Assembly (NCBI RefSeq): GCF_000340215.1
Contig: NW_006921534.1
Coordinates: 5,684,955 to 5,748,954, forward strand
DNA: 64,000 bases
Direction of reading: 5' to 3'
Origin: Pseudocercospora fijiensis CIRAD86
Taxonomy: Eukaryota; Ascomycota; Dothideomycetes; Mycosphaerellales; Mycosphaerellaceae
How positions within the stretch are numbered: the stretch's first letter is position 1; each line of letters starts with the position of its first letter. Shown here one piece after another: positions 33,670 through 44,067 of the stretch. Both the position numbers and the translations under genes were made by a program. The notes beneath the pieces were generated by a model. That model did not search any database and was not told the origin of the DNA. It saw only the letters and a list, made by a program, of their open reading frames with translations.

Positions 33670-35215
33670 TTAACAAGGTGACTTTGCCATGGAATTGGTG
33701 ATTGCAGGATTGTCGTGATCAATCGCCGGACAGACTGTTGGTTCGCTTGCGACAGAAGGCCAGGACTTTCCCATGTCCGCTAGACTGCTTCGATGCAGAT
33801 GGACTTCGACACGTCGCACGATGCCATGCAAAGCTTCCGAATCCCGCCGCATCTTGCTGCTGCTCGATGTGACGGAGCGCTTGAGTTTCGATAAAGGCTC
33901 ACTCAAGTATTCCCGGAACAAGACCCGTAAAGAAGGAAGCGAGGCGCACATAAGTCCAAGGCATAGCTCGACTTCAGACCAGACGAAGACATAATATATG
34001 ATGGTGCTCACGTCACCTTTGTGACCGACCTGGTATCTAAAGTCAAAGGTCAGCGAGGATTGTGATTGGGTTCACGTGCAAGGTCTTACAAGTAGTAAGT
34101 CCTGATCCTAAAAGTGAAGGGTAGAAGCATTAGCAGATGTCCTAAGCGAGAAAGAGCCTTTTGCGACCAGGTGACTCGATTGGCGATTGAGAGTGAGACA
34201 AGAGGGCTACAAGGCGGCAAGGTGCAGGATAAGGGCTTCTGCCCTTTGGTCTACTCACCCACTGCATGCCACCACCAAAAGACCCAATGAGAAGATGACA
34301 TACAGAGCAATCTTCTGTGGTCGCGGAAGCTGAATATGCCTTGTCATCATGCATGGTAGCACCACAGAATAGAGATCGCTGATTGCTGCCATAATTCCTA
34401 CATGATCGCACAATAAGCTCGTATACGACCAACAATCACAAGGGTGTCGGTGCTTCATCTTTGCTTACCTGCGAGGAGATTTACGATCGTCGTGTTGACA
34501 CAAGAGTGAGGATGGGTATATGAGGGATCGAAGGCCTTCCAGTATGCCTCCGTCGGTGAGCAATTGAAGACCAGTGTCAAGATGAATGCCAGGCTGTAGG
34601 CGACGGTGAAGCAGATGGCGGCGATGACGGCCCAAATCCAGTACTTTGAACTGGTATGCTCAACAATTCTACGGTAGAAAAGCAGCACCGATATCTTAAG
34701 GCAGCATCCTGCGATCAAGACCGCTAATTCAGCCAGCCAAGTAATCAATGCCATATTTTCGAACTTCTGGTACAAATCATGATGAGCAACACGCTTTCAA
34801 ATTCCAAGACAACTCACATCGAATGGAACGTCCCATATATGCCGAGAGGTCATAAAGTTTTCGCTGCCAACGATTGATAACGAGGTGAACCAGGCCACCG
34901 AAAGCCATGCACAAATAAGGAAGAACTATCACCATTAGCAGCGCTTCTGCACCTTACCGATTCAGACTCACATCATCTAAGCCAAGTCCACCAGCGTACT
35001 TCTTCGCCCGTAGCCAAAGACGGGAAATCACCATGATTGATGCTTTGTTTGATCAGGTTAGGTATCTAAGAAAGCAAATGGCATCTATTCTTACCAACAC
35101 CGTAGAGAATACTTGCATAAGCAGGCATCCATGCTCTCCTCTCTGGGTCGACATAGTTCGCCTTTGGCCATTTAGCGATATCCGCTGGGGTCAGATTGAT
35201 AATATTGCCGGGCAT
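33670..35215 (-). CDS. PTH11-like rhodopsin-domain integral membrane protein
   Basis: Seven exons on the minus strand: 35095-35215, 34972-35042, 34818-34925, 34469-34766, 34259-34397, 34090-34107, 33670-34036; 1122 nt, 373 aa, all phases consistent, all GT-AG. The protein has the seven hydrophobic segments and hallmarks of the fungal rhodopsin-domain family: LGLDD before TM2, HIWDVP after TM2/3, KISVLLFYRR, a Cys-Pro loop motif, AISDLYSVVLP, the LP.PQK loop, GIRTYY, and a W..VE..LG..CASLP segment at TM7. The cytosolic tail of about 90 aa is Ser/Arg-rich. The family includes Pth11, a host-surface sensor in Magnaporthe; most members are orphan receptors. Exon 6 is only 18 nt. The start was chosen because an in-frame TGA lies shortly upstream. 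Confidence 0.88.
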
Positions 35216-35417
35216 TGCTTGCGCATCGATGTCGTATCTAGCGAGTGGAGCGCTGGATCAGTATTGGTCTGAGGTGGCTTCGCAGAAAAAGCAACGGTTG
35301 ATGAGATCGACTTCGGTATAGCAGATGCCAGACGACCAAGTACTGTAGTGATCAGTCAGGTCCAGCCAGCCAAAGCTGCCCCATCCTGCTGGTCGGTGCT
35401 GACTCGTTGTGGTACAG
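35216..35417. other. Upstream region of the receptor gene
   Basis: Short intergenic segment; no motif I can defend. Confidence 0.4.
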
Positions 35418-36056
35418 TCAACTGTCAGACTTCCTCAGAGATCCACCTGATCCTTGCTGTCGACCCGACTTGATGACTAGAATTGGAGACTGCTTGTATC
35501 CACTTCCGGCTAAAAAGCAATCTACAACCTGAATCTCCAGGCAAATTCCCTTAGAAACCTTAGCTACAGTAGTGTGTTCGGTATTCCGGTAGAGGAGTGC
35601 TTGTTCGATTGGCTGCAAGCGATGTGGATGTAGGAGCATTCTGTATAACGACCACGCATCCAAAAGCTTGAGGCGAACTCGCTGGGATGGATTCGCTGAA
35701 GAGTTTCGACAGGTCGCGCCATCACGGAGATTCCTGCGTGGGTGTCGACTGTAGCACATAATGGATAGACAGGCACCTACCGAGGGCTCGGGAAAGGTTG
35801 TGCTCAGACGCCGACGCATGTGAGAATCGTTTCTCTGCAGATCGGAGGCAAGGAGGGACGTGCAGTCTCTGTTCCACGCTGGTGCAACGTCGTAGGTCCA
35901 TTGTCCCGCAGCAGACGAGTCAACGAAAGCGTTAGTTGAAACTTGGTTAAAGAGGCTCACGGTGCTGGCTGCAACGGGAAATGTCATAGATACCAATATG
36001 GCAGCTTTCTTGTCGCCATAAAATGCAGCTTCACCGCCAGAAGTACTGTAATGCAT
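35418..36056 (-). CDS. Hypothetical protein, weakly supported
   Basis: Open minus-strand frame from ATG 36056 (MHYSTSGGEA) with one mildly hydrophobic segment (AAILVSMTFPVAASTVSLF, residues about 17-35). After about 90 residues a possible GT-AG intron starts at GTAGGTG (about 35780), so the true C-terminus may be in another frame. No domain recognised. A longer frame reaches 36200 but lacks an ATG. Could be a real small membrane protein or chance. Confidence 0.3.
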   Translation of the reverse strand: MHYSTSGGEAAFYGDKKAAILVSMTFPVAASTVSLFNQVSTNAFVDSSAAGQWTYDVAPAWNRDCTSLLASDLQRNDSHMRRRLSTTFPEPSVGACLSIMCYSRHPRRNLRDGATCRNSSANPSQRVRLKLLDAWSLYRMLLHPHRLQPIEQALLYRNTEHTTVAKVSKGICLEIQVVDCFLAGSGYKQSPILVIKSGRQQGSGGSLRKSDS

Positions 36057-36600
36057 TGTCGATGGTGAAATGAGATGCCCTGTGCTCAAAATGCGGGAGG
36101 ATCGACGGGATCGGGATCGCGGCCGGGATAGGAACCGGGTTGTAGAACCGCCTGGAGTCCTAGACCGCTTCTCTTGAAGTTGTCCACAGTCTTCGCACAA
36201 ACCTGCGGCCCCTCGTGAATGATGAGGGATTATGGACGTGTCTCATTAGACATTGCGCGCCTCAATGATATATCGCATACGAACCTTGGACGGGAGAGAG
36301 GGCCGAGCATTCGAATGCCCCAGAGCATTGGAAGAGCTAGAGGAGCGTGTCGTCGAAGCGAGAGAACACAACATACACAATGGCGTATCATGTCCACGGC
36401 GGGGCATCTTGATCGCACAATAGTGATGCGTTCGAAAGTCTCAGATAAATCATAAGCCGTTCACGAAAATGCGGTCACTCAAGTCTCAAGCCGACTCAGG
36501 ATTTGTTTCAGGTCTTCGCCGAGCGTGTCCGCACAATGCAAGCTTCACGTCGTACACGAGCGGAAAAGGAGGGGCGGGATTGTTGATTCTGGTGTATCGT
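36057..36600. other. Intergenic, nothing recognised
   Basis: Host-like composition; short overlapping frames on both strands, no supported coding. Confidence 0.4.
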
Positions 36601-36934
36601 TCACACAAAGCTTACAGGCTTGCCTGGTGCCTTAAACAGCTTGCCGCCTTTCCAAACATATGTGATCTCCTTGGGCTTAGCAAGAACCGCAATGTCGTCC
36701 AGCGGACTGTGGCTCACGGCGATGAAGTCGGCATCGTGGCCCTCTTTCAGCTGGCCAGAGAGAGAGGCTTGAGGACCAAGAGTCTCTGGACCTCGCGCAG
36801 TTCCAGCTTCGACAGCTTGCAATGGTGTCATACAGTACCACACTGCACGGCGAAGCCAAATTCACGTCCATCATGCCGTGGTTGAACTGCGACGCGACAT
36901 TGCACATTCCTAGATCTGTTCCCAGGCATTGCAC
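36601..36934 (-). pseudogene. C-terminal relic of a metal-dependent amidohydrolase
   Basis: The minus strand from 36843 to 36601 encodes the end of an amidohydrolase (imidazolonepropionase/prolidase-like branch): MTPLQAVEAGTARGPETLG, then SGQLKEGHDADF, then ITYVWKGGKLFKAP, matching the family's TPLEAI..AT....LG....G.L..G..AD pattern. Just upstream, in another frame, comes a GTDLG segment with an HG motif, as expected before it. The frames are joined only through a single-base shift at about 36845-36855. The metal-binding N-terminal three quarters is absent. A truncated, frameshifted pseudogene. Confidence 0.65.
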
Positions 36935-37183
36935 TTAGCCCTACGTTGAGGACGACGGGCCATTGAAATGATATGTTGTAGCGGATACGACTTGGGCACG
37001 GGCTGTCGGAACTCGGCAGCCATGCTGACTGATCTCGACCAATCAAACTCAGCCGACACAGAGATCCCTGCCACAGCGTCCCTCGGTCGCCACGTGCAGA
37101 AACCCCATCTTCATCGGCAGGGACGACTTCGAACGTCGTTGCGCATTGCTGCACATTCTAGTAGCATAGGTATACTGAACATC

Positions 37184-37936
37184 ATGCCGCACTCCACAGA
37201 GGAACACAGCCCAAAGCAAACGTTAACGATCCGACCGGCCAACCAAAATGTACAAACAACAACCAGCCAAGAGACATCCTCCGAGCAGGCATCAAGCATA
37301 TCAGAAAGCCTCACACATCTGAGGAGGCCAGATCGTATCCAGATCAAGAATCGCAGAAAGCGATATCTAGACTTACATCCTGACTACTTCAAGTCTCCCG
37401 ACCTTGAACTTGCAGGTAGGTTGCCACATGCTTCCTCATTTCTCAGCTCCTCTATATGCTCTCTTATCTCACAAACTTCATCGGACTGTACAGATCCTTT
37501 ACTTTACGACAGACTAGTTCGTCGCTTCCTCACATCTGGCGAGCGAGAAAAGGAAGGCCGCGAACGTGGCTACACTGGAATTCTGGAAGCAGATCTGGTC
37601 CGTTCAGAAGCCAAGATCGAGGCTCTCCAGCATCCGGATCCAAACATTGCGATGCTATACAAGCGTGCTCCGGATGGCCATATCTTATCTGTTGAGCAGG
37701 ATGAAGAAGCTTCGAATCGAGAGGATGCCTGGGATAGATGGGTCGATCTCATGACTCAACGCTTCCTACGTGGCGACGACAAGGACTTCGATTACAGCAC
37801 TGTGGACGACAATGAAGAATTCGATGATCGCGAAGAGGAGGAGAGGAAGCGTCTGGAAGAGTACATCGACAATCAGACGCCCGAGTTTCTCGGAGCAGGA
37901 ACGCCGAAAGGAGAGACTGGAATTCAAGACTTCTAG
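37184..37936 (+). CDS. CCDC97-like (DUF2052) conserved protein
   Basis: Two exons, 37184-37415 and 37494-37936, with a 78-nt GT-AG intron that is itself open (multiple of three, no stop), so an unspliced reading is also possible. Spliced protein 224 aa. The N-terminal 50 residues are polar and Ser/Thr/Gln-rich. The conserved domain begins at RIQIKNRRKRYLDLHP and continues as LYDRLVRRF, REKEGRERGYTGILEADL, and an acidic C-terminal block (DREEEERKRLEEYIDNQTPEF). This matches CCDC97; human CCDC97 is linked to the SF3B part of the spliceosome, so a splicing-related role is inferred. The start is the first ATG after a possible leader; an upstream in-frame extension has low-quality sequence. Its stop overlaps that of the convergent gene. 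Confidence 0.85.
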   Translation: MPHSTEEHSPKQTLTIRPANQNVQTTTSQETSSEQASSISESLTHLRRPDRIQIKNRRKRYLDLHPDYFKSPDLELAGRLPHASSFLSSSICSLISQTSSDCTDPLLYDRLVRRFLTSGEREKEGRERGYTGILEADLVRSEAKIEALQHPDPNIAMLYKRAPDGHILSVEQDEEASNREDAWDRWVDLMTQRFLRGDDKDFDYSTVDDNEEFDDREEEERKRLEEYIDNQTPEFLGAGTPKGETGIQDF

Positions 37937-38588
37937 GAACAACCAGCGGTCTGCGGAGCGTCATCCACCACGCCTTCTCCAACCTCGACGTCAAAATCTC
38001 TATCTTCAAACTCCAACTGCCCTGTTGCCCACTGGAAAGCGCCACTATTCTGTTCAAAGTGCACGTTCTCCACCCACCTTCGCCATCTCGACCAACATCC
38101 AGCCACCTCATGGCTCTAACCGGGTATTCTTCGTCAGTCCCTGGCTTCTTCATCAAGTACTCAAGGTACTGCAGTAGAACATCACACGTCCAGAACGAGA
38201 AGACAGTCCTCACAACTCTCCTAGCCGGAGCGTCACTCGTAGCTTCCTCAGCGAACTCCTCGAAGTTGTCCCAGTTCGTGGCATTGAAGTCTGCTACAAG
38301 GCGCTGATAAAGAGAGCTTGAGGATTCGATTTGAACGTGACATCTGGCGACAGGATGGAGCGAGCCGCAGCGATGTAATCGCCTTCTCTACGATCGATGG
38401 ACAAGTAGATTTCAGGGATTCGATGGGCTTGGGCCTCGTTTAGGCAAAGCTCTCAGCGGATTCCCTTGCAATTCGACAAAGCCCGAGCTGTGGTTGGTGC
38501 CAACGTGGTGTGACCAAGAGCTGAAAGCCATTTCTTTGGGCTACACCTGTTCGGAGATCGAAGTATCGACTACTTGACTGTGAGCCAT
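37933..38588 (-). CDS. Unknown small protein, gene model contains an apparent frameshift
   Basis: Minus-strand gene starting ATG 38588 (MAHSQVVDTSISEQ) with AAAATGG context. Exon 1 is 38547-38588; an intron follows to exon 2 at 38449 (LCLNEAQAHRIPEIYLSIDR). Strongly coding sequence continues, but near 38306-38316 the frame must shift by two bases (an extra TT) to reach the next conserved-looking block (ADFNATNWDNFEEFAEEA). A further 53-nt GTTAGA-GAG intron near 38080 would join the final exon (NVHFEQNSGAFQWATGQ), ending at TAG 37935-37933. I do not recognise the family. Either a sequence error, a missed intron or an early pseudogene. Confidence 0.45.
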
Positions 38589-38770
38589 TTTTGACCTCAG
38601 CAATGGGAAATAAATTTGGTTGCTTGGAGCTAGATCGAATGCATCTAAACTGGCTAGTGCATCTCGTATTGTCACTTGCGACTGTGGTCGGTAGTGATGA
38701 TTGACAGAAGCCTTGAATGAAGAATAGTCTAGCTTTACTGCTGCTACTTTGAGCCCATGCCAAGGCACCA

Positions 38771-39788
38771 TCACTTTGCAACACCCCATCCAGGCTCACC
38801 CAACCATTGATACACCTCAGCAGCTGCATTATCTCTGTTGCTCGCTGTACCGCCAGGACCTTCTGGACCAGGGTCGTTCCTCCAGTCAACATTCCTTGTC
38901 CTTCCCTTGAGCACTTCCAACACCCAACCACCCACAACGTCATCGCTTTCCACACAGCGAAGCATAGCTTCAGCCACATCTTCCGGCTCCACCCATTCGT
39001 CTTGCTCGGTGTCAAGGAAAGTCATCTTCTCAGGATGTTCGGTCCAAAGTGGAGTCCTGATGATACCTGGAGCAACGCCATTGACACGAATTCCAAGCGT
39101 GCTTTCGAGTGGTGCCATCGAGCGGATGAAGCCTGATATACCATGCTTCGAGGCTGTGTACAAAGGGCAGAGAAAGCCTGGTAACTGGCCTGCGATGGAA
39201 GAGATGTGTACAACACGCTTCGGGTTTGTGGCGGACACCTTCCCGGCTTTGCTTCCCTCAGGCGGGTTCAGCCATCTGGATATAGCCATTTGAGTTGCGC
39301 GAATTGGATGCGTCAGGTTGATATCTAGAAGGGTATAGTGACCGATGCCTTCGACCTCTGTCCCGTGAACTTTATCCTTTGAGATGGCCGAGCCGGGTGG
39401 TAGCCAGAAGTTGCTCCAGTGAGGTTCGTATACGCCAGCGCCAGGGCACACGATGTCAACACCACCAAATTCCTGGTCTGCGGTCTTGAAGGCGTTCTCC
39501 AGCTGATCCCATACAGTGACGTCGGTCTTGACGAATACAGCCTTGGGTCCATCTTTGGAAGAGTATTCTCCGACGAGCTTCTCGGCTTCTGGGCGCAATC
39601 CGAGATCCGCTATCACTACATTGCAGTTCTTGGACAGGAGGAGTTTGGCGAAGCAAAAGTTGATTCCTGGGAAAGATAAGTTCTTCTCGATCTTTCACAA
39701 GCCTAGAAGACTCACCACTGCCAGCTCCTGTCACAACGGCAGTTTTGCCGTCGACTGAGAAAGCGACGTCTGCAGATGCTGCTGCCAT
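38771..39788 (-). CDS. Short-chain dehydrogenase/reductase (SDR), 15-hydroxyprostaglandin dehydrogenase-like
   Basis: Two exons, 39716-39788 and 38771-39666, joined by a GT-AG intron within the cofactor motif; 322 aa. Rossmann fold: TGAGSGI (TGxxxGxG; residues about 20-26) binds NAD(P). An Asp in VIADLG after beta-2 suggests NAD preference. The usual NNAG motif is replaced by CPGAG. The catalytic set is Asn in DINLTH, Ser in HISSIAG, and Tyr/Lys in LYTASKHG (YxxxK). GVAPGIIRTPLW follows the catalytic helix as in the family. Likely oxidises a secondary alcohol or reduces a ketone; substrate unknown. Residues after 285 are a proline/glycine-rich tail. Shares an about 515-bp divergent upstream region with the gene at 40303. 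Confidence 0.88.
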
Positions 39789-40302
39789 TTGAGGAAAGTA
39801 GGATGGGATGGGATACAGAGAGAGGATGAAAAATATCAAATGGGTATTCCAGAGAGCGGACCTGCGTATCTTTTTATCTGACTTGCGAGCTCGCAGCTAT
39901 GTTATCCCGAGCTCCATCTGCTTCGTACAGCTGTACAAGGAAGCGCGGGGTCTGACGGTGTTGGCGGTGATGTTCCTGATGGAGTTTGGCGTATGTCGGC
40001 GCGAGTGCGAGCAGTAGGATGTATCCCATCGGTGTGACCGTCGGTGCTCTTGTCAGTTGCGACATGGGTAGATATCGGATTTCGTAGTCGGTATTGCCAA
40101 CAAGTGAGACTTCTCCTCATCAAAGTGAAGTGGAGTGAGGGAATGGTCCATTGTGGGATGTTTTCCGGGATCGCTCGCTTGACCTTCCCTGCTGCACAGC
40201 TCTCACAACGCGTTTCCCTCGGTCTTTTTCTTGACGCGACTCTCTAGGAAATATGCATGTTTGACGAAGACAGCATAGAGATCATACACAGACCACGCGC
40301 TG
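39789..40302. promoter_or_regulatory. Divergent intergenic region between the SDR and the gene at 40303
   Basis: 514 bp separates two head-to-head start codons. Short open frames but no supported gene; probable promoters for both. No specific binding site is claimed. Confidence 0.45.
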
Positions 40303-42021
40303 ATGGCGCCAAAACGTCGATACGCTGACTATGAAAGCATTGACCTCACATCGTTGCCATCAAGCCCGAAAAGACCACGCGTTTCCGCCAGCAGCAGTGC
40401 ATTCCGAGCAAAACCAAATCCTGTAGCATCGAAGCCACACGTGCGTTACAAACAGCATGCCGAGTCTGGAGTTGGCAAGGAGTTCCATTCGGTCCCGTAT
40501 CCGTTGTCTCTGCTTCCTAAGAGGTCGTGGCAGGCTTTGAATGATGGCGACACCGATGCTAAGATCTTCTGCTCGCAATGCGGAAAAGAGCGAGTCGCGA
40601 GCGTGCATCAAAGGAAGCTATTCCTGGTTGCGGAACGGCTTAGCTGGGAGGTAGGGACGACGAGCAGGAAGCAGCGCGAACAGAATGAGGTCGCGACATG
40701 GGCCGTCAATGCTGAGTTGAGCATATTTGACCCGGTAGTGGATGAGGACGAGGTTATCGTTGGAGGGCGTTGCAGTAGAGAGAAAACGTGCTACCCGTAC
40801 AATACCCAAGAGGAGGCAGATGCAGCTATGATGATAGTAGAGAAAGCTGATCTCCTGAGCGAGGGAAGCTGGCGAGTCTGGATGCAAACAATTAACGCGA
40901 AGCTGCAAGAGCTGCCGAAGAACAAGTCCGGAGCCGAAGTCTATCGCCAGAAAACTGGATCCATTTCACCGAATCGTAGAGCACTTAGTGACCTCAGCCC
41001 GGATACACCACCCGAACGAAGCTCGCAAAGCAAGAAGGGCAAGAGCCCAGCTAGTCAGTCTTCGTCTCTGCCAACGCCACCTTCCTCGACGGATGATGAA
41101 GATCGCCATGTAGATTCAAAGCCCGTAAAATGCAGCTTTCAGACCCTGCAGGACTTCTACAGCCTGCTCGATAAGATTGAGAGGACCTCACCACAAGCTG
41201 CCAGGTATCTGGAAGCATATGCTGAGCAGTTGCACAAAGATGGTTGTAAAGATTGCTGGCTCAAGCAGACTATCGTTGAATTGCCAGACTGGCTGGATCT
41301 CGACTTCAATGGGGAGTCGGGTGAGGAAAACGAGATGGAAGCGGTGAATCAAAAGGATCCAAAAAATGCTTCGAAACGGAATATGTCAAATACACCGACA
41401 CCTACTGGGCCGACCACACACCCTCGTGCACCCCCATCGCAAGCGCAGCGGCATCTACAAACAACGGAACCACATTCATCACGACCTCCGCCATATCCAG
41501 CGGTCCCACAGATGCCGTACCCGTCGCCATATGTTGGTCAATATCCGCCGAACCCTCTGAATACTCAGCCTCCACAGTTTCGGCCACCAGCTGTGTACCA
41601 AAACCCTCTACTGCATGCGCATCAAGCACCTGCAGCCTCATTACCACTTGGTCGTGGTCAAGTCAATCATGTGCCGATCATCGTTCTACCGCCACGACAC
41701 AGTCGTTACTCAGCACCGATCGAGTGGCTTCGCAGGAACTTCACAGCCGACCCCAACGCGTTCGTCAACCAAATCGCTCTTTGGGAGGCATTCCGACACA
41801 TTTTCGGCTATCTCCACAACCCTTTTAACATCGGCGCGACAGAACTCATCCGGGATGTGCTACCACAAGCCTTCACTACGGTAGCCGTCCTAGCTGACCG
41901 TTCACCGGATGGAAGATATATCGTTCGCGGCATCAAACCGAATCTTCAGCGGAATCCAGGAGGTCTGGAGTCCATGGTCCCGCCTCCAAACCCGAGAGCT
42001 CCACAACCACAGCATCCTTAG
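40303..42021 (+). CDS. Large hypothetical protein with nuclear-type N-terminus and proline-rich region
   Basis: Single exon, 572 aa, ATG in MAPKRRYADYES. The N-terminal 35 residues carry two basic Pro-Lys-Arg clusters (PKRRY, PKRPR) like nuclear localisation signals. A conserved-looking block at about 60-200 contains one CxxC pair (CSQCGKE) followed by Cys residues near 160 (GGRCSREKTC), so a zinc site is possible. Residues about 215-260 are Ser/Pro-rich; about 265-335 may be helical with a CKDCW motif; about 355-460 are proline/glutamine-rich and disordered; the final about 90 residues look folded. I do not recognise the family; a chromatin or transcription role is only a guess. Confidence 0.65.
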   Translation: MAPKRRYADYESIDLTSLPSSPKRPRVSASSSAFRAKPNPVASKPHVRYKQHAESGVGKEFHSVPYPLSLLPKRSWQALNDGDTDAKIFCSQCGKERVASVHQRKLFLVAERLSWEVGTTSRKQREQNEVATWAVNAELSIFDPVVDEDEVIVGGRCSREKTCYPYNTQEEADAAMMIVEKADLLSEGSWRVWMQTINAKLQELPKNKSGAEVYRQKTGSISPNRRALSDLSPDTPPERSSQSKKGKSPASQSSSLPTPPSSTDDEDRHVDSKPVKCSFQTLQDFYSLLDKIERTSPQAARYLEAYAEQLHKDGCKDCWLKQTIVELPDWLDLDFNGESGEENEMEAVNQKDPKNASKRNMSNTPTPTGPTTHPRAPPSQAQRHLQTTEPHSSRPPPYPAVPQMPYPSPYVGQYPPNPLNTQPPQFRPPAVYQNPLLHAHQAPAASLPLGRGQVNHVPIIVLPPRHSRYSAPIEWLRRNFTADPNAFVNQIALWEAFRHIFGYLHNPFNIGATELIRDVLPQAFTTVAVLADRSPDGRYIVRGIKPNLQRNPGGLESMVPPPNPRAPQPQHP

Positions 42022-42038
42022 TGGTGGTGTTGGTGGTA

Positions 42039-42551
42039 TTAGTGGAGCTCTTTCCTAGCAAGTCTGAAATGCCGATCCGAAAGTTCTATCTTGGCTGCTG
42101 GCGGACTCGACAACTTTGTCTTTGGCGATTCGCAGCTCACCTGGTAGGGAGGACGAATTGAGCTGTCTGGTCGCGGGCTCCAAACTGGCGCTCTGAGCTC
42201 GACCAGGGATTCTCGAACGGCTCGGTGTTGTCTGCGCTGAAAGTAGATGTACCATCCGACCAAGGCGGCGATGAGGAGGAAGACCACGATGCCCGCGGCC
42301 ACGATGCCTACGACTCGATTGTTTGGCGCGGTGTCCATCGCCATGTTGTTTGCGGAGATGATTGTGGAATGATGGTCTGGTGCTACATCGGTGCTGCTTC
42401 TCGGCGTGAGGATTCGCGTTGGGATGAGCATTGTGGCCTGAGGATGGATGATGTTTAGTAGGTGTATACGCCGTATGGCTTCCGTTCTGACTTTGGAGAA
42501 TCTTTTCTGGAGGTCTGGATGAATCCTGCGAATTTGTTGGGAGATACCCAT
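42039..42551 (-). CDS. Small single-pass membrane protein, unknown function
   Basis: 170 aa from ATG 42551; an alternative start at Met 41 (42431) is plausible. One clear transmembrane helix at residues about 81-103 (Val/Ile/Leu-rich, ending WYIYFQRRQHR) with a positive stop-transfer cluster. The N-terminal side is Ser/Thr/Asn-containing and the C-terminal tail (about 65 aa) contains an RPPYQV site (PPxY), a possible HECT-ligase docking motif. No signal peptide at the first Met. Converges on the gene at 40303-42021, with only 17 nt between the stops. Confidence 0.5.
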   Translation of the reverse strand: MGISQQIRRIHPDLQKRFSKVRTEAIRRIHLLNIIHPQATMLIPTRILTPRSSTDVAPDHHSTIISANNMAMDTAPNNRVVGIVAAGIVVFLLIAALVGWYIYFQRRQHRAVRESLVELRAPVWSPRPDSSIRPPYQVSCESPKTKLSSPPAAKIELSDRHFRLARKELH

Positions 42552-44067
42552 TTGTCGCTGCTACTTTGCCCGCTCATATGCTTTTCTAACACTGTTCATC
42601 AAATTAAACATTGTCTTCTTCATCCTCGACTCTAGATCCAATCTTCTATCATTCGAGCCCGGGGGTCCGAGGTGGTGGCTGAAATGTTCGAGTTTCGGAC
42701 AAGACATTGATGGAGATGGCGACTCGGGCAAATTGCAGTGCCTCCTCTGCAAGACATTGTATGCACACACTCACCAACACTCGCTTCCGTTTCGCAGTGT
42801 GTCGTCCAATTGGCGTCAGATCGAGGCTATTGATTGACAACGGTGAGACTGCGTCGTGCTCACGGCTGGCACCTTCTCCTAGCTAACATGTACAGATTCA
42901 ATGTCGACCGCTTTACAATGGCGTCTTACTGGAGCGAGGAAGGTTGCTGGTCACAGTATCATAGCAGACGAGCAGCTGCAAGGTCCCAGGCTCGTCTCGT
43001 CCACAGTAGCTGCGAACAGATCTTGTGACCTTTTTGTGGTCTTCACAAGCAGCGGCTGACTCCGTAGCGACTTGAGGCTCGGTTGCTTCCGTGGAAAGAA
43101 ATGTCAACATGTATGTCTAAATGGGTAGAGCCAACCACCCCTAGACAAAACGTACGGAGAGCGCGATGATGAAGTCACAGTTCGCTGATCAAAGTGTTCT
43201 TCAGGCTTTCAAAACGGTCTTTGACGGATACCAACGCGAAAGTTCACAGTTTCAATGGTGCTTCCTGCGGAGGCAAAGAATGGCAGATGCCCTGGCAGGA
43301 AACTCTCTGGCCTCATTCTGAGGGACCAGGCTTGGTAGACCCTGTAACACTGTGGAAGTCTCCAGCTCCATGTGAAGGGAGAGTCAAAGAGCTCCGATTT
43401 ACTGCAATCTCTCTCATTTCGCTGTCAAGAACTCGATCCTCGAGTGGCATTGGGGATGATATGGTAGGGATCCAGGTGAAAAACGACTCATATCTAAGGA
43501 AGCGCCATTCATGTGAGATCTAACGCCTGATCTCCAACGAGTTTTTGCCAGCAATCACTCACGAGTTGGTCCAAGATATCCACGCCTCTTCAGATTCCCA
43601 GATCCTGTTCTCCTCCAGGCGAGCTTCAGCGTCAATGCAACGCGTGCAGTGAATGACGTCGTTGCCGTTGCGCTCCTGCAGCTTCACTTGCAACGTCGGT
43701 ACACTTTTCGAACGACTCGAAGGCTCTGCTATTGTTGAGAATAGGTAAGTCTCCAGCATCCTCACCGTCGGAGCTCCTCGTCCGTTTGATCGCGTAGGGC
43801 CTATCCTTCGTGCTATTGTTCATCCAGCTTCAATGGAGATGTTGAAGATCGTCGTCGTGAAGTGAAGCACGATGTTGTTGTAGCACCCCGGCAACGCACG
43901 CGCGTCTATTGTTCTACTGTCCTATTGTGAGTAAACAATGGAGCGGTGAAGGAGGCCCATGCTCGTCGTCTTCGTACCTATATCTGCTTGCAGTCACATT
44001 CCAAACTTTTACATTCCAGTCACCCACACACTTTTCTCCCTGCTGCTTCGCCATCACCACCACCACC
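42552..44067. other. Intergenic region without a supported gene
   Basis: About 1.5 kb with only short overlapping frames. The frame at 43194-43523 (+) lacks a recognisable domain. The final 150 nt before the next ATG are CT/CA-rich, as in fungal leaders. Confidence 0.45.

Noticed and set aside
38771..38789. TGATG overlap suggesting coupled translation between the SDR and the next minus-strand gene
   Set aside because: Prokaryote-like coupling is unlikely here; a better ATG with good context lies at 38588 and the sequence between looks like an untranslated leader.
40303..42021. Classing the 572-aa protein as a zinc-finger transcription factor
   Set aside because: Only one CxxC pair and scattered Cys; no C2H2 or Zn2Cys6 spacing.
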